DNA from: Limnomonas spitsbergensis
Taxonomy: Eukaryota > Chlorophyta > Chlorophyceae > Chlamydomonadales
Direction: 5' to 3'
DNA length: 64,000 nucleotides
Assembly: GCA_037349105.1 (NCBI GenBank)
Contig: JAYJMM010000029.1
Coordinates: forward strand, 806,001-870,000
A program made the position numbers and the translations under genes. The notes beneath the pieces were generated by a model. It saw nothing but the letters and a program-made list of their open reading frames with translations. It had not been told where the DNA came from and ran no database searches. Shown here one piece after another: positions 20,753-29,949 of the stretch (position 1 is its first letter; every line of letters begins with the position of its first letter).

Positions 20753-23093
20753 TAGGCAGGCAGGTGAGGCACGGGCATATCCAGCTGATCAGAATTCCTG
20801 TTCCCAAACATGGCAGTCTCTGGATTGCAAGTCCGAAGGCAGGCAGGCAGGCAGGCAGGTAGGCAGGCAGGTGAGGCACGGGCTTATCCAGCTGATTCAA
20901 GTTCCTGTTCCCAAGCATGTCAGTCTCTGGATTGCAATGGCCAATAAGGTAACTCCAGCCAAAGCTCAAGATGCGGCCTTCTATCATAAAATACATATTT
21001 CTGTGCTGACATGCTTCTACTCGCCTTAGTTCTTTCAAAAATAATGTTTTGACACAGTGGGCACAACCAGCAGCTACAACTGGCCTCTTTTCTTTCAAAA
21101 CAATGATTTGACAAAGTGGGCAGAACCAGATGCTCCTACACGCCTCTGTTCCCTCAAAATAACGATTTGAAAAAGTGGGCAGGGCCAGATGCTCCTACTC
21201 GCTTCTTTCAACAAAATGAATTGTAAGACTGGGCAGAACCAGCAGGTCCTACCTTGGCGTGGGCACAACCAGCAGCTCCAGCTCCTCCCCTGCACTGCCC
21301 ACCGGCACCGTGACTCCTGATCGAGCCACCTGCACCTGAATGGAGCTCAGCAACGCAGCCCTCTCCGGCTTATCCCCTGGAAATTTGAGTGGGGAGCACA
21401 ACGAGTCGGCCAGCGTCTATAAAACACGTACCTCTCACAGCAAATAGGACACCGCGGGAGGCGTAGGGCAGGCAAGCGTTGCATGTTCAGGTGTATTAAC
21501 ATGTGCCTGCTGGGAGTCTCCTGGGAGGGAACCATTCACTAGTATCATTTTTCTTACCACAAAGCCACTTTCGGCGGGCCACCCGTAAGCCGTGAGAAGC
21601 ATGATTGGGTCAAAGCTGGGCTGACATACGGCCAGTGGTCCTAGCAACATGACTGGCTATGCGTAAGGCCTCCTCCTCGAGGCTGTCAGGTACCTAAATT
21701 GTAGCACAACATTTGAAGCTGCACTGTGAAAAAATATACCATTTTTTCACGACCCGTCAGATGATCCCAAGACCAGGGGATGAGACGAGTATCACCTTGC
21801 AATGAGCGATAGATGGTTCCTGAGCTTAGGGGCAGCAGGTGCCCAGCACGGATTCTTCTCAGCCCAGTCCATGGGGAGAGATTGAGCACGTGCATCCCAG
21901 TGGCCCAGTAAGGCCTTCCCCACGGCTGGACACAAAACTTCAGCACAGGGGCGGCGGATTCTCAGCACAGATTCCCCACAGCCCAGTCTATTTAGCGCCC
22001 TGCGTCTCGGTGAGCACTTCTGACCAAGCCTTGCTCGCCCTTCGGGACTGAAGAATTAAGTGCCAAAGTCACTGAACTGACACTGGCCTTACCCATGGCT
22101 GACTGGAGTAGCCGCGCGGCAGGGTTCGACAAGACAACCTGGATCTTGACAGCAGAGCCGCGCTCCTGCACCGCTGCCGCCAGGAGTGCCTCCAGGCTGG
22201 GGATGCTCTTGGGGTCGAGCTGAGTCAGTACCACGTGGGTGAGTTCTGACAGAGGCGTCAGGGACTTGACGGCAGAGGCTACAGGGGGGAGAGGGGCACA
22301 TAGGGAGGTGTAGGTATTCGATGGGATGGGCATGGTTCGCAGATTGTTGACTGGCAACATGGTTTAAACTGCACAGGGATGAACTGCATGAGGTCTGGAG
22401 ATTCTCGGTAGTCTCTCGGTAGCCACTCACCGAATTGATCAGCGAAAGCATCCAAAGGGATGTCCACTAGCACTGAAGCTCCAGGGGCCTGCGGTTGAAA
22501 CATGGCATGTTTGCCGTGAACGTGCAGTCAAAAAAAATCTGTGGAATTTGCATGGCAGCACCACCGATAAGCATGGACAGATGTTCAGTCTCCTAGAATT
22601 GTGCTGGTACATGCAAGGATGTTTCACAGCATCCTACCTTTAGTAAGTATGAATTATCCGTTGTGCCCCTCTTCAGGTTGTATTCAACCTCATACTTGAG
22701 GCGAGATCTGCAGTTGCCCCGGATTAGCTGCACCCCTGGGACCACCTCATGGGTAGAGATCGAGTCTACCTTGACTTTCTCAACTTCCGGCTGTTCAGGC
22801 TGGTGACCAGAGGGGATAGATAAATTATTTTCAGGCAACAGCTCCTTCCGGAAGAATATGCGTGTCCGATTATGCACTCGGGACCTGCCAGGTCACACCT
22901 GTGTCGGAGCTTCAGATGTGACCGCGGAGGAACATAAGAGGCTGGAAGACCTTCTTTCAATGGATGCGCGAGATCGGCCCGTCCCGATTTCAGCCTTGAA
23001 GCCAAAGCGACGAGCGGGAGCAACGAACCGACACAAAGGTTGAGCCTGAAGCTGGCGCGATGGCGCATGGTGAATCGGCGATGCTTTCATCAT
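14147..23093 (-). CDS. FLVA: Chloroplast A-type flavodiiron protein (FLVA-like)
   Basis: FLVA partners FLVB in chloroplasts to reduce O2 with electrons from photosystem I (pseudo-cyclic electron flow). Exons: 22899-23093, 22638-22799, 22431-22488, 22093-22278, 21253-21376, 20598-20694, 19414-19592, 18468-18705, 17759-17873, 16819-16946, 16586-16672, 16027-16114, 15200-15327, 14530-14751, 14147-14299, giving 719 residues. Residues 1-65 are Arg/Ser/Ala-rich and transit-like (MMKASPIHHAPSRQLQAQ). Next is a metallo-beta-lactamase-like domain (about 66-390), then a flavodoxin domain (VVMYASAYGNTTALAQ; SPTLGGHMPSLVQVALGS), then a flavin-reductase domain (AMGRVVGSLTVLAAK; ASFNPPGLTISVKKDRA) ending AVHHRKVGNHY. 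The canonical iron ligands are replaced: HxExDH by QLDPKS, HWPD by RWPD, and SxDxFxxH by CSKLFSAH. This marks the A type rather than B. The last acceptor is a CAGCAG tandem. The donor of exon 6 is the least certain boundary. Confidence 0.9.
15350..15430 (-). repeat. Intronic copy of FLVA exon 13 start
   Basis: 15375-15412 (plus strand CCATGGCCAGGGTAAGAGCA, then GAGGCCATGGCAATCTTG) nearly repeats the first coding bases of exon 13 at 15288-15320 (CATCGCCAGGGTGGGAGCAG, then AGGCCATGGCAACCTTG). It lies about 90 bp upstream of the real acceptor, in the intron. Confidence 0.65.
15783..15960 (+). repeat. Dispersed ~150-bp repeat, copy 4 (FLVA intron)
   Basis: Contains GGTGCACCAGACCACCTGAA, GGTCCAATGGAGACCAAACC, GCTTGCGGTCGGTGGCC, a diverged core, and CCCCACGGCTGTAGGCTGTG. 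Antisense to FLVA. Confidence 0.6.
16115..16355 (-). repeat. Tandem decoy copies of FLVA exon 12 acceptor
   Basis: The real exon 12 starts after CCAG at 16114 with GACCTGCAAGTGTGTGAGGA. Two further copies of the acceptor plus exon start lie upstream in the intron: near 16240 (CTCAG|GACCTGCAAGTGTGTGTGG) and near 16348 (TACAG|GACCTGCAAGATCATAAGG). Each continues with a GAGAGTGGGCG or GGAGTGGGTGGGAG stretch like the exon. The spacing is about 110-125 bp. Confidence 0.75.
17575..17715 (+). repeat. Dispersed ~150-bp repeat, copy 5 (FLVA intron)
   Basis: Contains GATGGGGACAAAGCATGGAC, CGCCCTACAGCAGGTC, AGCAGGGCTTGCCACACCAG and CCATGGCTGTTGGCTG. It lies just downstream of exon 9. Confidence 0.55.
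18285..18480 (-). repeat. Duplicated FLVA exon 8 donor region
   Basis: The real donor (18467/18468) reads GCTGGCGCAG|GTGTGTGTGT on the minus strand, then a G-run, CGGCTGCATGGAGCAATATC and CTAACAACAG. About 105 bp into the intron the series recurs: TTGGCGCAG|GTGTGTGTGTGG, a G-run, CGGCTGCATGGGGAAATATC, CTAACAACAG. The tandem duplication spans the exon end and donor. Confidence 0.75.
18895..19050 (-). repeat. Dispersed ~150-bp repeat, copy 6 (FLVA intron)
   Basis: Minus-oriented copy: AGCAAGCTATTGCTGCTTG, ACGTAGGCCGGTCGACGTTT, GGTCCCCATCGGCCC and GATTGGTCTGCCAAGTGC. Same orientation as FLVA. Confidence 0.6.
19655..20290 (-). repeat. 73-bp minisatellite built from FLVA exon 7 acceptor
   Basis: A TGACACT (first copy TGACAAT) marker recurs at 19671, 19744, 19817, 19890, 19963 and 20036, an exact 73-bp period, then in diverged units at about 20137 and 20233. 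On the minus strand each unit carries CTACCAG|GGCAGTGTCA, a copy of the real exon 7 acceptor and exon start (TTAG|GGCAGCGCCATGGACG). The outer units preserve more of the exon: the one at 20137 has TATGTGTACGGGGAGG, and the one at 20233 has GGCAGTGCCATGGTTG followed by CTGGGATATG. Confidence 0.85.
20700..20940 (-). repeat. (GGCA)n tetranucleotide tracts and 110-bp tandem copy near FLVA exon 6
   Basis: (GGCA)n runs at 20715-20763 and 20836-20872 sit in two tandem copies of a ~110-bp unit (GGTGAGGCACGGGC, then CCTGTTCCCAA, then CAGTCTCTGGATTGCAA). On the coding strand the first is a (TGCC)n pyrimidine-rich run ending about 20 bases before the exon 6 acceptor (GAGCAG at 20695-20700). It is placed where the polypyrimidine tract should be. 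Confidence 0.75.
21005..21252 (-). repeat. Tandem copies of FLVA exon 5 end
   Basis: Four to five degenerate ~60-70 bp units, each with (plus strand) TTTCAAAA, TGATTTGACA variants, GTGGGCAGAACCAG and GCTCCTAC. The GTGGGCACAACCAGCAGCT part is the complement of the real exon 5 end (coding GAGCTGCTGGTTGTGCCCAC, peptide ELLVVPTP), which occurs at 21258-21282. The array starts at the real donor. Confidence 0.65.
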
Positions 23094-23569
23094 CTTATGC
23101 ACAACTTCCAAGTTGACGCTTGCGTTTCTGCTTTGATGCCAGCTGCTAGGTGGGTCTCTCTCCTACAGTCCCACCCAACATGCACCCTACCCAGCCCCTC
23201 ACACCCTTGCACCTTCCACCCACTGCCATCCACTCTTCAACCAAGTCTGAAGTCACATTTTCACATAGACATCACTCCCATGCGAGTATGCATTGGCTGC
23301 GCGCCCATGCTCATTTCTCGTGTGGAAATCTTGGCCAATCCTTCACATAGCTAGCATCAGTAATAACATACCAGTAGTACAGCACAACAGAATGGCACAG
23401 TACCGCCGTACCGGTGGTTCCCGGTGGTATCCCCGGAACTCTGCAGCTCCAAGCTGGAGGGCATAGTGCCATGCACAACTGTGTCACTTCTTCCTGGCAC
23501 TGTTCAGTGCGCATTCAGTGCTGTGTCATGCAGAAGTTGTGGACGGCGCTCGAATGATGAATGCACCTG

Positions 23570-24665
23570 AAAACGGTAGGGGCTACGCCTCTACCTTCTG
23601 GTACCCAAATTGACCTCTTGGAGGCAATACCGCTTTTTCTCTAAAGCGTGTAGCGGCCCTCCACCGTTGGTGGAGGAGCCGCGGCGTAACTTCTCGAGCT
23701 CCAAGCACAAAATTAGGGTCCCAGACGGTAAAGTGCGAAGCACCCTTACCGTCTGGGACCCTAATTTTGTGCGAGGGGTGAATACCGCCCCAAGAATAAA
23801 ATTAGGGTCCCAGAAGGTAGAAGCGCGAAGCGTCTTTAAACAGTTGGAGAAGAAGCGAGGCCCCCTTAGGGAGCTCCGCTTCTTCTCCAACTCTTTAAAG
23901 ACGAAGTAGTAAGTACGCGCACTTACCTTCTGGGACCCTAATTTTATTCGAGGGGCGGTATTCACCCAATTTGGGCCCCAGAAGGAAATGGCGTACCGCC
24001 TCTACCTTCTGGTACCCAAATTGACCTCTTGAAGTAACTAAATACAAGGCTTTGATATTGTTAAAGTACATACCTTGATAGCTTAAGAAGGCCTTTATAA
24101 TTAGGTCCAAGGGGCCCGGCTGCTTGGAGCTCGAGTAGTTACGCCGCGGCTCTGCTGCACGCTTTAGAGAAACAGCGGGATAGCCCAGGGGCCCTCTGGG
24201 CTCCCGGGGCCCGCCTCGCGCTTTAGAGAATCATTGGGATAGCACAGGAGCTCCTGTGCTACCCCGATGATTCTCTAAAGCGCACTGCGGCCCTCCACCG
24301 TAGGTGGAGGGGCCGCGGCGTAACCCCCTCGAGGTCCAAGCACAAAATTAGGGTCCCAGACGGTAAAGTGCGAAGCACCCTTACCGTCTGGGACCCTAAT
24401 TTTGTGTGAGGGGTGAATACCGCCCCAAGAATAAAATTAGGGTCCCAGAAGGTAAAAGCGCGAAGCGTCTTTAAAGAGTTGGAGAAGAAGCGAGGCCCCC
24501 TTAGGGAGCTCCGCTTCTTCTCCAACTCTTTAAAGACGAAGTACGCGCACTTACCTTCTGGGACTATAATTTAATTCGAGGGGCGGTATTCACCCAATTT
24601 GGATCCCAGACGGTACCCCAAAAATGCCCCAAGAATTAAATTTGGTACCCAAATTGACCGGATAA
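23570..24665. repeat. Cluster of long nested palindromes
   Basis: Near-perfect inverted repeats fold several segments. 23703-23770 pairs ACAAAATTAGGGTCCCAGAC with its complement. 23795-23950 pairs AAAATTAGGGTCCCAGAAGG with its complement around an inner stem (GTTGGAGAAGAAGCGAGGCC against its complement). A close second copy of the whole set lies at 24240-24600, and another stem lies at 24225-24290 (ATAGCACAGGAG / CTCCTGTGCTA). The set reads through on both strands. No transposase is seen. It could be a foldback element or nuclear-transferred organelle spacer DNA, since several green-algal organelle genomes are rich in such palindromes. Confidence 0.8.
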
Positions 24666-25264
24666 CGACTACCAGTAGGTCCATGCTGCTACATGACGAC
24701 CTGCCTACTTGTGCTGTACATGAGCCTGGCTTGCACCGCATGCAAAACATCGCTGTACGTGACTGCCAATGGCACATGATTCATGGGGACAATGGTCAGG
24801 GCGACGGCCATGCTCCAACACCACACAGCATTTAGGAGAAGGACGAAACTGGTGGACGAAACCGCAGTTATATTATTTCTTGTTGTGTTGTACATGACAC
24901 CAATACATACCAGCAAGCAGAATTACCTGACCATGAACCCTCCTTTCCTGTGCCTGGTTCAAATTATTCTTGCTGATAGCTTGTTGGACAGTAATTAGAC
25001 TTGTGCATGCTTTTCTGCCTGACACTGCCCTGGAGCTGCTCTTGCCTTTAAAAATATGCCAACATGCGTGTTATTATTCCAAATTTCATAGGTTCCCGTC
25101 CAAGCACTCCCCGACACTGTCCTTAGACCCGAAAAACTTCACATCTAATACCGGGATTGATATCTTGTTGCCTTTTTCCCATAAACTCTCAGTAAGCTCG
25201 CATTGTTGTGATGACATTTTTCGCGGGATACCCCGGACTTAATTTATATAATATAATGTAACCT
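24666..25264. other. Stretch without a recognised gene
   Basis: Between the palindromes and the LINE. I see no exon or named repeat. Confidence 0.4.
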
Positions 25265-26842
25265 GGATAGGACAGTGCTGAAGCGTGTCCAAGAATTTAG
25301 ATTCTTGGGCATCATTCAGAGCGAGAGCAGCAGCATGCAGAAGGCCATGCAAGGTAGAGAGATACCTCTGGCTGCCGCACTGCACCGTATCCACCGCTTG
25401 GCTGCCAGGGTGCGTCTGAGGCATCATCTGCCTACACGCATCCGGTTGGCGTTAATCTATGCTGCGCCTGCGGCCAACTTCGGTGATGTGGTGTGGGCCA
25501 CCGGTCACCTTAAGCCGCGGCATTGCCTCCGGAGCAGGATGCAGTCAAGCTTGCTTCAGCACTTGCGCCAGGCTGTGGGGCGACCTGCGTCTGCCGCCAG
25601 CTAGGGAGTCAAGAGGTAGCTGCAGATCCACCCGTTACAGCGAGGTTGGTGGCAGCTCATACTCCGCCTCTACAACGCAGCGGTAGCACCAGCAGCACAG
25701 AAAGACAGCCCCCTCATGGCAGCTGCCATGGCGGCCGACATGCAACTCGCTGTCACACGGAGCATCGAAGGGCGCAGCCTGTGTTGGGCATTGCTTAGTG
25801 CCTTGGAGAATCTGGAGCAAGGAGTAGCCGTCCCCAAACTGTGTCAGACAACGAGTGCTTTGCAACCTCTTACCGTAACAGAGGTCATGCATGGTGCTAG
25901 TGGACGCACCCTACGAGAGGGAGTAAGTGCAGGTCACTGGCCTAGGGGATCCCATAGACCCAGCCACAGAGCATAGGTCTGCGGCCGCCTACCGCGCTTG
26001 GTTTCAGCCTACTGCGGGCGCCGTGATGGAGCAGGCAAGGAGCAGCACGAGCTAGAGGGAGTGTGCTTGTGTGCGCACAAATGTAAGGCTGTGGCTCGAT
26101 GCAATCAGCACGGCCGACACTCTGGGAGGACACAGCGGTCATGACACACGGTCACACACTGCTGTCAGCGATGTTGGGCAAGGGGAGACGGCGAGCATGT
26201 GGATTGTGGAGGATGCATAACGTGCTTGCTTACCAGAGGACAGCGCAACACTCAGCGGCGAGAGGCACGCTGCTGTCAGCGGTGTTGGGCACGGGGGGAT
26301 AGCGAGCAGGTGGAGGATGCGCTACATGTGTGCTTCCAGTGCCCTAGTGTCAGGGAGCGGTTACGGGAGCAGGGGTGGGCAGGTCCTCCGGGCGCTGCCA
26401 CTAACTTCCACCAGCTGTACCAGGCTGAGCAGGGGTGGGATGCACTTGCTTTTGTGGACTGTGTTGTGGGCATTGTTGAGGGTCAGTATCTAGGGATTCT
26501 GAGGCGCTGGTGTCGTTTGCCTTTCCGGCCTTCCCTTTTGGTCTTTTTGTTGTTGTTGTTTGCCCCCTTTTTAGTTTCTTCTCTTCTCCCTTCTGATCAG
26601 TGGGGCGCCCTCGCGGCCAAGCAGGGGTGGGATACGCTTGCTTTGTGGACTTCTCTTTCTTTAGAAGGCTAGTCTCTAGTGGAACTCAGGTGTCGGACTT
26701 GGTCTTCTTTGCCTTTCTGGCCTCTCCTTTTGTTCCTTCCCCCCCTCTTCCTTTTAGTTTCTTCTTTTCTCCCTTCTGAACAGTTGGGCGCCCACGCGGC
26801 CGAGCTTTGAGCGGGCCCAGAGGTGTAACGTTATTGACATGC
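25265..26842 (+). mobile_element. LINE 3' part, fragment D
   Basis: The longest readable C-terminal LINE segment outside the 30-kb copy. It reads VQEFRFLGIIQSESSSM (typical of the region after the reverse-transcriptase fingers), LRHHLPTRIRLALIYAAP, DVVWATGHLKPRHCLRSRMQ, then MAAAMAADMQLAV, VPKLCQTTSALQ, and the Cys/His motif CQRCWARGDSEQVEDALHVC with FQCP at 26270-26345. GWAGPPGAATNFHQLY follows, then a T-rich tail ending near 26840 (GGTGTAACGTTATTGACAT). Stops and frameshifts separate the blocks, so it is inactive. The CCHC-like motif is duplicated (about 26170-26215 and 26275-26345). Confidence 0.7.
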
Positions 26843-26844
26843 TT

Positions 26845-27250
26845 GCTCCCAATGCCCCTGTATGCGAGATCACATTGGGGAAAGGGGATGGGCAGGTCCC
26901 CCAGACGGTGCTACAGACGTCCACGCTTTGTACTAGGGCAGGCTAGGGTAGGATGCTCTGACTTTTATGGAGGATGCGGTAGTTTTTGTTGAGGCGTAGT
27001 CCTTTCAGAGGCCGGGGCTTCCTTTCTCTTACCTTTTCCCCCCCTTGCCATTTTTGTGTCCCTTACCTTTGTTTCCTCTTCCCGGATTTTCCTGACCTTT
27101 TGTCCTGTTTGATTTTTCTTTCCTCCTTCTTTGAGGGCTTATATCCAGATGGGCTGGGGTTACTTCGGGCTTTCTTTGCTTTAAGGGATGGTATTTTTTC
27201 TTCTATTTTTTCCGTCTGTTCCTTTCCTCTTACAATTCATTGGGCCAGAA
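26845..27250 (+). mobile_element. LINE 3' tail, fragment E
   Basis: A further partial 3' end directly behind fragment D: GGGATGGGCAGGTCCCCCAG, GTACTAGGGCAGGCTAGGG, TGGAGGATGCGGTAG, then the CTTTCAGAGGCCGGGGCTTC and T-rich region seen in the other copies. The conserved terminus is missing. Confidence 0.5.
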
Positions 27251-27716
27251 GTAGGCAAGTGGGACATGCCTGATGAGTTCTGTCCACACATCATCTGCTA
27301 GCATTAACATTACACAATCCTTCAGTGCTCCTTTGCTAAATACGTGGCCATGGTACAATGTTAACAATGTAAGCACATCTGATCAGTCCATACCGCATCA
27401 GGTGAGAATTCCATGAGTCCTACCCCGTTTGGTTCGTTGCCTTAACTTGATGACCGCACTGGCTGCCAAAGAATCAGAGTGAACGGCTGGACATGCACCG
27501 CATGTGCCTGCTCATCACGGAATAAATGAAGTGTCCAAATCACAACGCTGGCATTCTCTAGAATGTACGTACATGGATATGCAAGCGCCTCTCACGGCCG
27601 GTGGAATCTCCATGTGGTCTTCAAAGCTTTAACTCAACATTGAGCCGGTCCACATGATAGCTATCGATAATGTGCTGGGCTTGTCGCACTCCCCATACTT
27701 CCATGCATGGGAGCTG

Positions 27717-28080
27717 TTACCAGCCAGACCACATCTGGAGTTCACTTCTTGTCGTAAAGCTTGGCTTGAATTCCAGCCATGACCTGTCCATGCAGATGAT
27801 GGCAGTTTCAGCGCTGTCATTGCTTATACGTTTCGTTCTCAATGCACTGGCACTCGCCTCTTTCAAGGAAGGAGGCGTCTTGGGCTCCTCTTTGTCAAAA
27901 TATGGCTTGATCGTGGGCACGGCAATGGCGACAGTCAAGGCTGTAAAAGGAATTAGTTTAGATGCAGTGAACACGCATTATTAAAGGTTGTAGGGACATA
28001 CCTGAGGCATACATCATTAGGGACCACACCATCACCGGCTCTACGAACACCGCTTTCCTGAAAGCTGCGCCGAGCCCCAT
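27717..28080 (-). CDS. Small membrane protein resembling complex I subunit B9 (NDUFA3)
   Basis: Two exons: 28002-28080 (ATG at 28080, donor CCTCAG|GTATGT) and 27717-27940 (acceptor TTTTACAG). They give about 100 residues if read to the TAG. The N-terminus MGLGAAFRKAVFVEPVMVWS runs into a single membrane helix (LMMYASALTVAIAVPTI) and then KPYFDKEEPKTPP. The order basic patch, EPV, helix, PTIKPYF matches the NDUFA3/B9 accessory subunit of mitochondrial complex I, which has KEPVLVVS, a helix and PPLSPYF in animals. Identification rests on this short pattern. The C-terminus beyond residue ~60 looks too long for the family, so a donor may have been missed. Alternatively this is another single-pass organellar protein. 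Confidence 0.45.
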
Positions 28081-29940
28081 GTTATATAAATCTAGGATTT
28101 CCGTGTTAGCCTTCTAGAGAAGTAACTTGTCCATGCGGGCAGGCCAAAGTACGACTTTCGCAATGTCACAATCGTTTGATTGCAGTCTTCGATCCTCTCA
28201 GATGGTCTCGGGTCCATGCAATATCAGAGACAAATTGCGTCCACCACTTCCTTTCTTCAGGCAGCATAGGAATCTGACCTTGAGTAATCCGTTCCTGACA
28301 AGAGTGGGAGCATCGAAGTCAACGTGGATGAAGCTGAGTTCTGTGCCTCTTTGAATATAATACTGTTTTTCTCAGGATTCTACACCGGTGACGTCATTGG
28401 TTCAGGACACAGGATATTTCACCTTGTGGCAGGGCATGCAGCGAACAGCCATGCAGCACTCAACTGCAGCCATACGCATCACCTAATAACATTCATCCAA
28501 CAATGATGCTCTTCAACAGATTGATACACTGCCACATTTAATGATAACAGTTTATTACTATCCTTTATGAGCTACCAATGACATGTCACATGCTCATCTA
28601 CTGTTCCTGAACATTCGGTTGCTCCTTGAAAATTGTGCATATGAAGTAGGCTGCTCCGTCGCCAGCATGCTTTAAGGGTTGTATGAGGCTGCCTGCTTGT
28701 GCTTTTGAGGCGAAATGCTTCAGTAGAGGCAATATGTGGCAATATATCTATGAAGACCACGGGTCCTAGCTGAGGGGATCCTAGCCAATGGATTGGGTAC
28801 GGCTGAGCAAGTTCTGTCATGTAGATGTTCAAGATGCCAACCCCCTTTTACGGATGCTTGAAGAGAAGGCAGGAGCGGACATGCCACCATGGGTCAAAGG
28901 CAACGCCTGCTTTGGCCACACAAATGGTCAGGATTAAGCTCTCTTTGACTTCCGGTAAGCACAGTTGACCAATACAATTTCAGCAGGTCTGTCGACTCTG
29001 CTGATTAAAACTACCAACATATGGTACCCGAAATACTATGCCTGTAGCATACAAATCTGAGCCCCTCAAGAAAACACCACCTTTGGCTTTCACCATGTCA
29101 ACAGCAGCGGTGACAACGTTTGAAGCAAAAAGAGAAGCAGCAGAAGAGATTACAGGACCTGCAGGATCCTAGGACACAATGATCCAGGCTGGGGTGAGAG
29201 AGCAGCTGGACGATTACACCACTGAACGGTCAATCGTTCGTTCATATTTGTGCCCTTGTTAAGCCAAGGGACTAAGTTGGATCCAGATCTAGGTCCGAGC
29301 TGATTAATGTGCACTTGGTCTGCAATCTGCATGTGGCTGGCGAGGGAGAATTTACCATAGATTCGTGCCCCCAGCAGAGATGTACAAGAGGGGCACATGG
29401 GAGAAAAATGGGAGGTGGTGAGGAGGCAACCACGAAAACGCTACTGCCCTGAACCCTGTAACTCAGCCTCCTCACCAGTTGAGGTTATCCTATACCCTGT
29501 TATAAATCCAGTACCCTTCACATTGCCCAGGTGTTGCTTCCAGGCCTAGGGCAACACAGCCTGGAAGGTTTCCTGAGCATGGAGCTCCCTCGGTGAGGTG
29601 ACAGCACCAGCGTTGCCGGCAGGGGTGACACAGGTGACCCAGCAGAACAGCAGCAGCTGGCCGGGCCTGCCTCAGAGACACATGTGGGCTTAACGGGTGC
29701 GACATAAAGTGTGATGGACGGGGCCTTATGAGTAAGTCCTTGGGACACTGCGACTCGTCTGATATGGTGAGGGTACTCAAACAGGACATTGCGACATGCA
29801 GCAGCCGCTGCCACACGGTCAGAGATGTCTGCTACATCCATTCGATGTCCAACGCAATATCAAAATAGGTCTCTGATCTTAGCGATGTGTAGATAGGTAG
29901 CACACTACAGGCTGCTTTCCTCTTGAGGCATGCACTTCAT
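28081..29940. other. Gene-free stretch
   Basis: A minus-strand frame from an ATG at 29841 (MDVADISDRVAAAAACRNVL) stays open for 107 codons but has low-complexity continuation and no partner exons. I see nothing else that I can support. Confidence 0.35.
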
Positions 29941-29949
29941 GCGCAGCCG

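Noticed and set aside
23600..24570. Protein-coding reading of the palindrome cluster (ORFs with LRGPRFFSNSLKTL and GSQTVRVLRTL on both strands)
   Set aside because: The same peptide series arises on both strands because the DNA is palindromic. No gene signals are present.
29490..29841. Minus-strand ORF MDVADISDRVAAAAACRNVL
   Set aside because: Has a real ATG, but the later sequence is Cys/Ser/Pro-rich and not family-like. The only GT donor considered, ACCC|GTTAAG, is poor.
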